Source of the DNA: Vigna angularis
Lineage: Eukaryota > Streptophyta > Magnoliopsida > Fabales > Fabaceae
Direction: 5' to 3'
DNA length: 64,000 nucleotides
Assembly: GCF_016808095.1 (NCBI RefSeq)
Contig: NC_068972.1
Span: forward strand, 29,008,289-29,072,288
Shown: piece after piece, positions 1-8,988 of the stretch
Layout of the letters: each line of letters starts with the position of its first letter
Position numbering within the stretch: position 1 is the stretch's first letter
Translations under genes and position numbers: made by a program
Notes under the pieces: generated by a model
The model's database searches: none
What the model saw: the letters and a program-made list of their open reading frames with translations, nothing else
What the model was told of the DNA's origin: nothing

Positions 1-2282
1 GAATTGAAATAGAGTCAAATCATATGTTGTGAATTGTAGCAAAAGAAAGTGAAAGTATAAAAGCATGAGTTCTTGTGATTTGATAAAGAAAAAGAAATTA
101 GAAAAGAATTATTGATTGAACCACATAAAGAGTCAAGTGGCAAGTGCAATTCACAACACAGTTTCACTCTTAATGTTTCTCTCCTTTTTCTGGTTCATCA
201 TATAATTGGATTGGAGTGAACATTTTAGAGCAATTGGCAATGCATTATTCTATTTCAGTTGCAAATCTGTTTGGTCATGTATGATTCAACTTGTTGTCAT
301 TTTCTTGTTTTATGAATCTGTTCTAGATCCTTTGGTAGGTTCAGTTTTTGTGCCTTCTTCTTAAATAGCTTTGTTTCTTGCTTGTCATTGTTAAATGTTC
401 TGGTTTTGTCTCAGTGCACGTGTAAACTCTGATCTGCTGTTCCTAATTGAAGTTTTTGTTGCTTTCATAATCTGATCTAGAGTTTATCTTGAGTCAGTTT
501 CTCTGCTGTGTTGTCAGTTTCATTATCTGGCTTACATTGTTGGTGGTTGTCCTGTATTGTCCATTACTCTGTTTAGCCTAGCCTTTTCTGAAATGAGAAG
601 CTTTTATACTTTGGTTTCTGGAATTTGAAAGAAGGTTTGTGTGCTTGGTAGCATCTTAGGTGGTAGTGGTCTAAAAGACTCTCAAGCCTTGAACTCCCAA
701 GGGAGAATCTCCCTTCCAAACCTTTTCATTTATGTGCTTTAAATTTCAAAAGAGAAGCCTGAGTGTTGTGAGTTTTGTAAGGCTGACTTGGCCTAATTCC
801 TTGGCAATTTGAAATAGAGAATTTCATTGTTCATCTAACTGTGTTGCTGACTGTTCATTGTGCAGGAAAAAGAGTTTGAGTGATCAAACTAGAGCAGCTG
901 TGATTGTACTCATTTTAATCTGCCCTTGCATTCATTTTGAACCTTAAATTGTTTGCTAAATCACTGCTACTTTACCTGTTTTGATTGGATTTTGAACTTC
1001 TTCATTTCTGCATCAACACTGTTTTAATTGCCAATTCCTGATTTCATGAGTGAGTTATTTGACTTGTTCTTACTTGTTATCACTACACATACTTCTGCAC
1101 ATACTGCTACACATTGTATTTCATTGGTTTGATCAGATTGGTATGCTACTTTTGATTAGTCTCGAACATTGTTGTCACCAGTTTGGTCCAATGATTCTGA
1201 CCAGTTTAACTCACTGATTTGCTATACAGGCTATACTGGTCATTTAATTGTGAATCAACTTATTCTTCAATTTCCCTGCATTGTATCATGTGGTGTATCT
1301 ACTGTTTTTGGTGTAGTTGTGCAGATCTGATTTAATTGGTGTCATATAGCTAGTGCATCAGTTACAAGAATGTAGTGTAGGATGTCTACAAGTGAAGAAT
1401 GACTATGTTGATTAGTTGAGCACGAGGAAGAACCTACAACAAAGTCCACTAAAACCAACAACTAGAAATAGCATTAATCAGGGAAGTTGCTTAGCTATAT
1501 TGCTTCTGTTTGTTTAAACTGTTTGTGTTATAGCTTGCAATTTGTTGGATGTTGTGATTTGCTGAATTGGGTGTGATTTTCTTGCAGTTTATTCCTAGAG
1601 AGCAAAACACATTTTCTTTGTAACTGCATCAAGGGCACAAGACCGAGAAAAGGGAAGTGTTACTGCCATATATATACACATCACCTTGTGTAATCTGTTT
1701 TAGCTAAGGAAATTTTGATTGAAGATCTATGCATTTGCCTTTGTAGGAAACTGATCAGAAGAGACCAAGAGAATTGATAGCAGAAGAACAAAGTTGAGCA
1801 ACAAAGCTGATTGAAGAGGACCAGGACCGTAGCAGCCTAGCATAGTTGTTTTCTTTTGTAATTATTTTTTTTTCAATTTGTTTGTAGTAGGCTTGTGTTA
1901 GCCTACTGGTAGCTTTAGCTTGTTTTGTAAAAAGGCCTTTTATAAAGGCCAAGTGCTTTGGAAGAGTCCTTGGTGCTCTTTCAAACTCTTGGCAACTTTA
2001 CTTGCTTTAAATTTAGCATAGGTAGATAGATGACTGTGTAATTTGATTTGTGTTTCTCGTAGGGGTCATTAGAGTCCGCTGGATTCTTAAGTGTTGTGTT
2101 TGTTTGATTTTGTGTTTCACGTTTAGGGGTGATTTAGGCTAAAAGGGATTAAACTCTAATCCTTATCACATTAGAGTCCGAGAGTCTAGTCTTTTAATTG
2201 TGCTTAATTGTTTGTGATTGTTTGAGTTGTGTACTTTGTTTCTAAAGGTGATTTTAGTTTAAGGGGTAATTAGTTAGTAGCA
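1..2282 (+). other. Non-coding repeat DNA, probably leader of the element that hosts A
   Basis: No convincing ORF is present. The last part (about 1900-2282) would run without a break into 10256 if element A were removed, because TAGCA is duplicated on both sides of A. It therefore probably belongs to the 5' leader or LTR of the CRM-like gag element at 10256-12257. A perfect hairpin, GGCCTTT-TAT-AAAGGCC, lies at 1934-1950 and includes a TATA-like core. I could not match this stretch to the 3' LTR at 11509-12257, so the 5' LTR may lie outside the window. The assignment is inference. Confidence 0.35.
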
Positions 2283-3586
2283 TGATAACAGTTGAAAAAC
2301 TGTTATTTTCATGCTTAAAATTGATACTAAAAGCAACCTTTAGACTTAGAAACTAGCTTGAAATCATACTTTTATCCATATTTTCATAAATAAGAGAGCT
2401 GCACAGGTTTATGCTTGATTTCATTGTTTTTGTGCAGATTTTAAGGTGAATTTAGTGAAAGAAGTGAAGAATGAGAGAGATGGAATCAGAAAAGGAATCA
2501 AAGAGTGCAAAAGGAGAAGCCGAAGGCACCGCTCAGCGGCACTTTACCGCTGAGCGGCACTCAGGCAGTCACGCTGGCTCCGCTGAGGGGTGAAATGGCC
2601 GCTGAGGGGAGAAAACAAAGTCACACACTCACCGCTGAGCGGTATTTTACCGCTGAGCGGCACTTTAATGGGCTTGGACTTGACTTTTTATAATTTACGA
2701 ATGATATATAAGCTTTAGGGTTTCCTAGGGTTAGGCATCTTTGGCAGAAACGAGGCAAACACTCTCTCTTCCACCCCTTTGAAGGAGGATCTTGGATGCT
2801 CAGGCTACCTCTTCACCTTTTTAGGGTTTATTCTTTCATTCTTTCATTGTAATTCATCTAGGTTCACCATGAATATGGTGAACTAAACCTTGTATGTTTG
2901 TTGGGGAATCAATGTAATCTTATGAAGCTCTCATATATGAAATCTGTTTGTTACATCTTCTAATTAAGATTTATGCTTTCTTTCATCATTAGTTAGGGTT
3001 TTTCCTCTTTGCTTAATGCTTGCATTGTTTAACTCATTCGATGCATGATTATTGGTTTTGTCGATACGGGAACGTACGGGGAAGTCTAGATCCGGGGAAT
3101 TTCTCCCAATATGATATTGGTTGTCGTTAAGCTCCTGCACTTATGAACTGATCATTAGGAATGCTAGGAATTGTATGAACTCGTGATTGGGGAGAAGCCT
3201 TCTAGAAAGGTACTTTAGAGAGTGGCATTAACAATGATGATTTGAATGTTGAATTCCTAAAATATATGAGAGTGGATAAGATGAAATTGACCCCCAACAA
3301 CATATTCATTAATATATTCCATTGAAAGTGTGTGTCTTTTGTTTTAGCCATTGATCAAAACTTCATGCATACATGTTTATTTTCTGTCTTGCATATTAAA
3401 CTCCAAATATTTCGTCTTTAAGTCTTAGCTAATCAAGAAATCACATAACTAAACTAGGCCGTGAGTCCTTTGGGAAGAACGATACTTGGTCTTACCAAGT
3501 TTATTACTTGAACGATTCGGTCATACTTGCCGATTGAAAAACAAGTTTGTGACATCATATTTTGGTGCTCATAAATTTGTCCATCA
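2283..3586 (+). repeat. 5' LTR of element A
   Basis: 1304-bp direct repeat of 8989-10250, TG...CA. It opens with a 9-bp hairpin (ATAACAGTT, GAAA loop, AACTGTTAT) at 2285-2306. A GC-rich palindrome cluster lies just upstream of a TATA box. The U5-like end has a block containing CTTGGTCTTACCAAG that is shared by the other LTRs of this group. The LTR ends four bases of spacer plus T-run before the primer site. Confidence 0.93.
2529..2712 (+). promoter_or_regulatory. LTR promoter: CCGCTSAGCGG palindromes plus TATA box
   Basis: CCGCTCAGCGG at 2529-2539 and CCGCTGAGCGG at 2547-2557 are perfect palindromes around one base. Degenerate copies (CCGCTGAGGGG) follow near 2579 and 2600, with further exact copies near 2631 and 2649. 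A TATATAAG box lies at 2705-2712. The position immediately upstream of the TATA box fits proximal promoter elements. The same cluster is seen in the 3' LTR and, with changes, in B and C. Confidence 0.6.
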
Positions 3587-3592
3587 AGTTTT

Positions 3593-3610
3593 TGGCGCCG
3601 TTGCCGGGGA
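3593..3610 (+). other. Primer-binding site, tRNA-Asp type
   Basis: TGGCGCCGTTGCCGGGGA, the 18-nt site I know from plant Athila-group elements as complementary to the 3' end of tRNA-Asp. It lies 6 bp after the LTR and is identical at 54838-54855 in element C. Confidence 0.9.
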
Positions 3611-3847
3611 CTCGTGGTTTAACTGGTTAATTTGTGTGATTATATATTATTTTTTACTTTAATTTTGAATTTCTGTTTTTATTTTTCTGTTTTTATTTTT
3701 TCTGTTTTTATTTCATTTTATTTTATTTTATTTTATTTTATTTTATTTTCTGTTTTTATTTTATTTTATTCTCTGAATCTTATATCTTCTTTTATATCTT
3801 TTTGTGCTAACAATTGTTTTTAGGGTTTTGTGCCTAATGTCTGCAGA

Positions 3848-5353
3848 ATGCAATTTGGTCAAGAATTTAACTATATGGGCACTCAATTCTACCAAAGTAA
3901 TCTCAACCACTGGTGGGAACATGACTCAAGCATGGATCAAAGCCAATTTTGGCAAGCTGCCGGACAATTTGAGAACCAACCACAACAACAATGGCAGCAA
4001 CAAAGCTTTAAAATCAACAAAGGGAAGCAAGAGATCTCCTCATTTAGACAAGGCATGGAAGAATCACTGGGGCATGCATGGGACAGGTATAAAAGCCTAT
4101 TACGAAAGACTCCCACGCATGGATTTAACGAAGGAGAAGTAGTCCTAATCTTCCTTGGAGGTCTTGGTTCACAAACCATGATGATGCTTAACGCCTCAGC
4201 TGGAGGCAATATCAAATGGAAGACTCCAGAGGAAGCCACAGAAATAATTGAAAACATGACTACTAATGATAATAAGTGGAACAGTGAAAGAGGAGCTCCT
4301 ATTCAACAAAAAGGAGTTCTACAGTTGCAATCCAATGATGCCTTGATAGCTCAGAACAAGTTAATAACTCAACAATTGGAGAATCTCTCAAAGATACTTG
4401 AACAATTGCCACAAGAGTTAAAGACTGTTGCACAGGTACAATCCCAGTTATGCGAATTGTGTGGAGGTGACCATATCAATGGTCAATGTGCCTTTCCAGT
4501 TGAAGCCGTAGAGGATGTAAACTACATGACCAATCAGTACCGTCAAGGGAGCTACAATCAAGGGTGGAAACCACACCCAAGTATTGGTCAGGAACAAAGT
4601 GGGCAAGCTGGACAAACTGGGCAATTTAACAAGCAACAGCAACAAACCTTTCTATCAGGAAGTTTGGATGACACCCTTCAACAATTTTTGAAAAATTCTG
4701 ACGCTACTCAGAAAAGCATTGAAGAATCATGTAAAAGGATGGAGATGCAGCTTCATTCCATTAGTCAGAGATTGAATGATGAGGTTAATACTGAAGTTAA
4801 CCCTAAGGAGGAAGGGCAAGCCATTATCACTGAAAGTGACAAGATTCTTGATGAGAAAAAAATAGGGGGCGATGAGGAAAAGATAGAGAGAAAAGAAAAA
4901 GAAGAATTGAGTGAGAGAAATAAAGATGAAGAAAAAGAGAAAGAAGTGGTTGAGAGAGAAGAGAGAAAGAAAATTTGTGTGAAAATAAAGAAGTTGAAAA
5001 GAAAAAGAAAAGGGAAGAAAAAAATAAAAGAAAAGAAAAAGAGAAAATTTAGGGAGAGAAAAAGGAAGAAAAAGAAGATGAGAGGAAAGAAGAAGAAATC
5101 ATATGAAAAATCACATCCTCATCTAAAGAAGAATCATAGGAAAGAAAAGAAATTCAAGTGCTTTATGGAAATCTTCAAGAAATTGGAGATTAAAGTTCCT
5201 ATGATTGAGACACTGCAACAGGTTCCTGGTTTGATCAAATTTCTAAAGAAGTTCAGTAGAAAGAAGAAGAAACAGAAGAAGGAACATGAGCTTTATTGGG
5301 TCAAGCTAATGACGTTAAAAGAGCGCTTGCTGGGAGGCAACCCAGTGATTTAA
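3848..5353 (+). CDS. gag: Gag-like protein of element A with rearranged N terminus
   Basis: An uninterrupted frame of about 501 residues. From about residue 55 it matches the gag of C and E: capsid-type segment (GKQEISSFRQGMEE..AWDRYKSLLRKTPTHGF, then FLGGLGSQT), a CELCGGDHINGQC stretch in the zinc-knuckle position, a Gln-rich linker, a long Lys/Glu coil and a conserved FMEIFKKLEIKVP..LQQVPGLIKFLKKF segment. It ends LKERLLGGNPVI. The first 55 residues are not the usual gag N terminus; they resemble the Gln-rich region that normally follows the zinc-knuckle segment (compare E near 63140-63300). Nearly half of the capsid seen in C is therefore missing. I chose the first ATG in this frame; an ATG at 3837 lies in another frame. 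Confidence 0.8.
   Translation: MQFGQEFNYMGTQFYQSNLNHWWEHDSSMDQSQFWQAAGQFENQPQQQWQQQSFKINKGKQEISSFRQGMEESLGHAWDRYKSLLRKTPTHGFNEGEVVLIFLGGLGSQTMMMLNASAGGNIKWKTPEEATEIIENMTTNDNKWNSERGAPIQQKGVLQLQSNDALIAQNKLITQQLENLSKILEQLPQELKTVAQVQSQLCELCGGDHINGQCAFPVEAVEDVNYMTNQYRQGSYNQGWKPHPSIGQEQSGQAGQTGQFNKQQQQTFLSGSLDDTLQQFLKNSDATQKSIEESCKRMEMQLHSISQRLNDEVNTEVNPKEEGQAIITESDKILDEKKIGGDEEKIERKEKEELSERNKDEEKEKEVVEREERKKICVKIKKLKRKRKGKKKIKEKKKRKFRERKRKKKKMRGKKKKSYEKSHPHLKKNHRKEKKFKCFMEIFKKLEIKVPMIETLQQVPGLIKFLKKFSRKKKKQKKEHELYWVKLMTLKERLLGGNPVI
5330..5345 (+). other. Hairpin CTGGG-AGGCAA-CCCAG at the gag stop
   Basis: Five-bp stem with AGGCAA loop, overlapping the last gag codons. A second copy stands at 5582-5597 with a similar approach sequence (GTGACGTTAAA..GCG). 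The pair recurs in B and C. It is a familiar-looking sequence of plant Athila-type elements; its function is unknown to me. Confidence 0.7.
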
Positions 5354-5428
5354 AAACTTTTGATTTTGATTTTTGGTTTTGTAACTTTTAGTTTGTGGAC
5401 ATTATTTTTGTAAATATTTTGTTGGATA

Positions 5429-5538
5429 TAGCATCTACTGAAGGATGCTAGGTGGTTAAGTATCTACTGAAGGATACTCAGTTTGTAACACCTACTGATG
5501 GGTGTTGGTAAGAAAATTTTACACCTACTGATGGGTGT
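5429..5538 (+). other. Array of four TACTGAWG-loop hairpins
   Basis: Four hairpins in 110 bp after gag: TAGCATC/GATGCTA (5429-5450), AGTATC/GATACT (5459-5478), ACACC/GGTGT (5488-5505) and ACACC/GGTGT (5521-5538). Each has an 8-nt loop, TACTGAAG or TACTGATG. Stems differ in sequence but stay paired. Equivalent arrays stand in B (13233-13341) and C (57125-57201), and a fifth hairpin stands after the accessory ORF at 7713-7738. Position and constant loop suggest an RNA or single-stranded DNA structure; this is inference. Confidence 0.75.
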
Positions 5539-5818
5539 TGGTGGATTTTGGGTCAGGCTCGTGACGTTAAACAAGCGTTACCTGGGAGGCAACCCAGTTG
5601 ATTGATTGTTTCTGTTTGTTTATTTTAGTTAGGATTTGCATAAGCATTTTTAACATTGAATTGCAGGGAACCCATGAGGGGCATGTAGGGAAGACACGTA
5701 GGTTAAGAAAAGAAGGAGAAGAGCACATCACGAAAGCGCCGCTGAGCGGTATTTTACCGCTGAGCGGTACTCTCGCAGATTGGGCTTTAGTTCCCCTTAG
5801 CGAGACCCGAGCCCATTA

Positions 5819-5834
5819 GGGTATTTTTATACCC
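5819..5834 (+). promoter_or_regulatory. GGGTAT-TTTT-ATACCC hairpin, candidate internal TATA
   Basis: A perfect 6-bp inverted repeat around TTTT, including TTTTTATA, lies in the non-coding leader between gag and the accessory ORF. It is conserved in B (13647-13662) and C (57507-57522), with the upstream context GAGCCCATTAGGG. It is followed by a pyrimidine-rich stretch like a 5' UTR. It could be the TATA box for a separate accessory mRNA, or only an RNA hairpin. Confidence 0.45.
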
Positions 5835-6044
5835 CAAGCTGCGTTTTAGGGTTTCTTTCCAGGCTTTTCTCTGCACAAACACTTCCACACACCTTCTCCT
5901 AGGTTTTCCACATCTTTTCACTCTTCCCTCTTAAGAAAATATCTCTTCCACTCACTTTTTCACTAGTGTGCCATCAAAGTTTGGGGTTGGAAGAGAGCAT
6001 TCTAGCTTGGAAGCATTCTCATTGCATCTAGTATCTCCACCCAA

Positions 6045-6463
6045 GTAAGTAAAAAGCATTTTGTTCATTCTAGGGTTCTTGAATTTGAATATGATTGTCA
6101 AAGCATGAATATTTAGGGGTTTTGATTTCTATGCATGATTTGATGATATATTTGATGTTTGAACCGATTAAACTGCATGATTATGAACTGGAAAATTGAA
6201 AATTGCATTTGGGTGGAGTTAGGACAGCTTTAAAACAAGAGTTTCAAAAATCTGCAGAGTTACCGCTGAGGGGTAAACTACCGCTGAGCGGCACTCTGCC
6301 AGATTTGGTTTTTCTGAAATTTTGCGTGTTGGAATGTGGTACTGGTGGTGCTGAGGGGAAATTCTGGCCCTCAGCGGTGGTTTAGCTTCGAAAGGAGTTG
6401 TGTTCTGTGTTTTACTAATGATTAACATCATGTTCTGTGGTTTTGTTTGTGTTTTGAATGTAG
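6045..6463 (+). other. Candidate intron in the leader of the accessory ORF
   Basis: A strong donor (CCAA|GTAAGT) at 6045 and an acceptor TGTAG at 6459-6463, two bases before the ORF ATG. Element C has the same arrangement at 57754-58166. The intron would be 419 bp in A and 413 bp in C. Splice sites are read by eye only. Confidence 0.5.
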
Positions 6464-6465
6464 GA

Positions 6466-7701
6466 ATGGCATCTTCATCAAGAAAAAGATTGAAAACCAT
6501 GGCAACCAAGAGAAAGGAAAAGGAACCAGAGCAACCCCATTCTGGCAGGTTCCTCTCTAGGAAACATGAGAAGCACTTTAGGGTGGTTCAGGACAGGAGA
6601 CTTCTGATGGAGAGAAAGGTTGGAATGATACCTAACTTTGCTCCTCAATTTGGAGAGCAAGTGTTAGGGAATGATTGGGGAAAGCTAGCCACTTATCCTG
6701 CACCTGCCAACATAGCTATGGTGAAGGAATTTTACACCAATGCAAAGAAGATTGGTGATTATCCAGCTGAGAATTATTTGGGCTATGTCAGAGGCCATGC
6801 TATCAAGTATGATCCTGATTCTATCAACAACTTCTTGGATACTGTGTGGGCTGGTGAGCAATGTCAGTTTGCTCTTTGCATGGAGGAAGGTGCTGATTTT
6901 GAGGATGTGGAGAGAGTGTTGTGTATACCTGGAGGACACTTCCAAAGGAATAGATCTGGCTCAGTGGTTAACATTAGGAGGACAGATTTGAATCCTCTTG
7001 CAAAATATTGGATGGCATTTTCTCATGCCAACATTCAGCCATGTTCACATGTGTCAGATATTACTCTCAGCAGGGCACTATTCATCTACTGTGCTATCAG
7101 AAATTTGAATGTTAATATTGGGCAGGTGATAGCTGATGAAATTAGTGTATGTGCTAACACCTCAAACAACAAAGCACCATTAGGACATCCTTCTTTGATC
7201 ACTCACCTTTGCAAGCTAGCTGGGGTGGACACTTCTGTTCCACCATTTGAGAGGCCAAGAAAAGCTATTGATGAGGCTTATTATAGACAGTACTGTGGAG
7301 GTGAGGATGTAGCTCAGCCAATTCCACCACGCCGGACTCATAGAGAGAGAGGGCCAGCATAGAGCCAGACATCTGCTGATACACATGAAGCAGAACCATT
7401 CCAGATGAGGGACATGTATATGTCTCTTATAGGTGCTCAGTTGCAGTCCATTCACAGAGGGCAGGTGGCCAATGCTGAGATGATAGTGGGGATGTATGAT
7501 ACACCTCCAGCCCACAGGTGGACTATGGATGAATTCCACAATGTAGTAGCTTGGCCAGAAGAACCAGTACATGGAGGAGGAGCTGGAGCAGCTGAAGCTT
7601 CAGCTAGAGATATGGAAGAAGATGAAGCTGAGGAGGAGGATGCATTTGATGATGATGAAGATGAGGAGGAAGAGGAAGATACAGAGGACAGCTCAGACTG
7701 A
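6466..7701 (+). CDS. Accessory ORF of element A, plant-transposon-protein-like, with in-frame UAG
   Basis: Frame starting MASSSRKRLKT with a basic, nuclear-signal-like N terminus, then about 298 residues to a UAG at 7360-7362, and 113 more residues in the same frame to 7701. Features include FLSRKHEKHF, WMAFSHANIQPCSH, LSRALFIYC and GHPSLITHLCKLAGVD, with an Asp/Glu-rich tail. It resembles the family I know as 'putative plant transposon protein' (Pfam Transposase_32, from memory). It occupies the position of the env-like gene of Athila elements, but I see no signal peptide or membrane segment. I list it as one gene because the UAG position and the frame beyond it recur in C. The biochemical role is unknown. 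Confidence 0.65.
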
Positions 7702-7712
7702 TGAGGAGCTGA

Positions 7713-7738
7713 GATAGCATTTACTGATGAATGCTATC
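7713..7738 (+). other. Hairpin GATAGCATT-TACTGATG-AATGCTATC
   Basis: Nine-bp perfect stem and the same 8-nt loop as the 5429-5538 array, 11 bp after the accessory ORF. In C (59413-59438) the closing pair is C-G instead of T-A, a two-sided change that keeps pairing. Confidence 0.75.
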
Positions 7739-8988
7739 ATATGATTATGCTTTTGTGGTTTAAGTTTTCTAAACTTATTTATTTTTGTTTTAGATTAGGT
7801 TTGATGTACTCTATTGAACACCTGGTTTGTTATGATGGTTTGCTATTAACTGTGATTGTGTGATAAGTACTGCTTGATGATGCTTATTGATTGATTGATG
7901 TTGAGATAGATGTGCACATTAAAATGCTTATACAGGTGATTCACAAGCTTTGTGAACAAATGCATGATATTATGATTGTGATTGTGAGATTAAGCAGGAT
8001 GTGTATGTCAAATGTGAATGAGCTTATATGTGAGGTTTTGAGCTCTAGAGTTTTTGGTATGATTGAATGCTATTACTTTGAAAGCATGAATGATTTTTCC
8101 CATGTTTTCTATGATTGAATCAATTGCTTGTTTTGCATCATGTGATCAAGGCCATTTGTTGGAACCCTTTTTATTGGCCAAATTCATAAAGTTAGCCTAC
8201 TAAAAGAGAACACGTTGTGTTCTATCCTTTGAACCTTTAGCCTTGAACATACACTGAAAACCTTTGATTGAAAATCTTTACCTTGAGTTAAGTAGAAGAT
8301 CTTGTATGGTATTGTTAAATGTTCAAGTTTGGGGTTGTTGGGAAAACATGAAAAGAAAAGCATTGAGCTAAGAGCTAAAAAGTAAGAATATGCAAAGAAA
8401 AAGAAAAAGAAAAGAAAAGAAAAAGAAGTAAAGCTCAATGCAAATGCAAAGGTAAAAGAAAGTTGGGAATAAATAAGATGATTGTGTTGTTATGATTCTC
8501 TTAACTCAAGGATTTTGTGATCCAGAAAAACCAATTTTCTTGTTAGCCCAGCCACATTATAAGCCATTGAAAAGTCCTTGTGATGATGCATGCTTGTGAA
8601 TGTTTTTGATTGTGGTAAAATGAAAGGCAAAGTTGATTCATGTGACATTGTGATAGTAGAGTGAAGGAGTGAAACACTTTACCTCTTATACACTTGTGTG
8701 TTGAGTGAAACACTTTACCTAGTGAGGAAATAGTCCATAAGCACATGAACATCCATGCTTAATTGATTGATCATTCATGAAAAATAGCATTTGTTGGAAT
8801 TTAAATGACTTTGTGAACACTAAAGCATGTGCACATCTTGAATGAACTCTTGGTCATAAGTTTGAGTGAAGTTGTTATTTATCTTGAAAAAGAGGATTTT
8901 TGAATGAGTGAACCATCATATGAATTGGTTGGAGATTGAGTTACATTTTGTTTGCTTGAGGACAAGCAAAGTTCTAAGTTTGGGGTTG
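7739..8988 (+). other. Conserved non-coding 3' region and polypurine tract of element A
   Basis: About 1.25 kb without a credible ORF, with recognisable counterparts at 13870-15068 (B) and 59440-60655 (C). It contains an A/G-only stretch near 8390-8430 and ends with AGTTTGGGGTTG just before the 3' LTR, the expected place for plus-strand priming. Confidence 0.7.

Noticed and set aside
3632..3823. Phe/Ile-rich open frame after the primer site of A
   Set aside because: It is a translation of a TTTTATTTTA-type low-complexity leader also seen in C near 54908.
5429..5538. Hairpins as intrinsic transcription terminators
   Set aside because: Stems are short and AT-containing with no T-run after them, and bacterial-type termination does not apply to a plant nuclear element.
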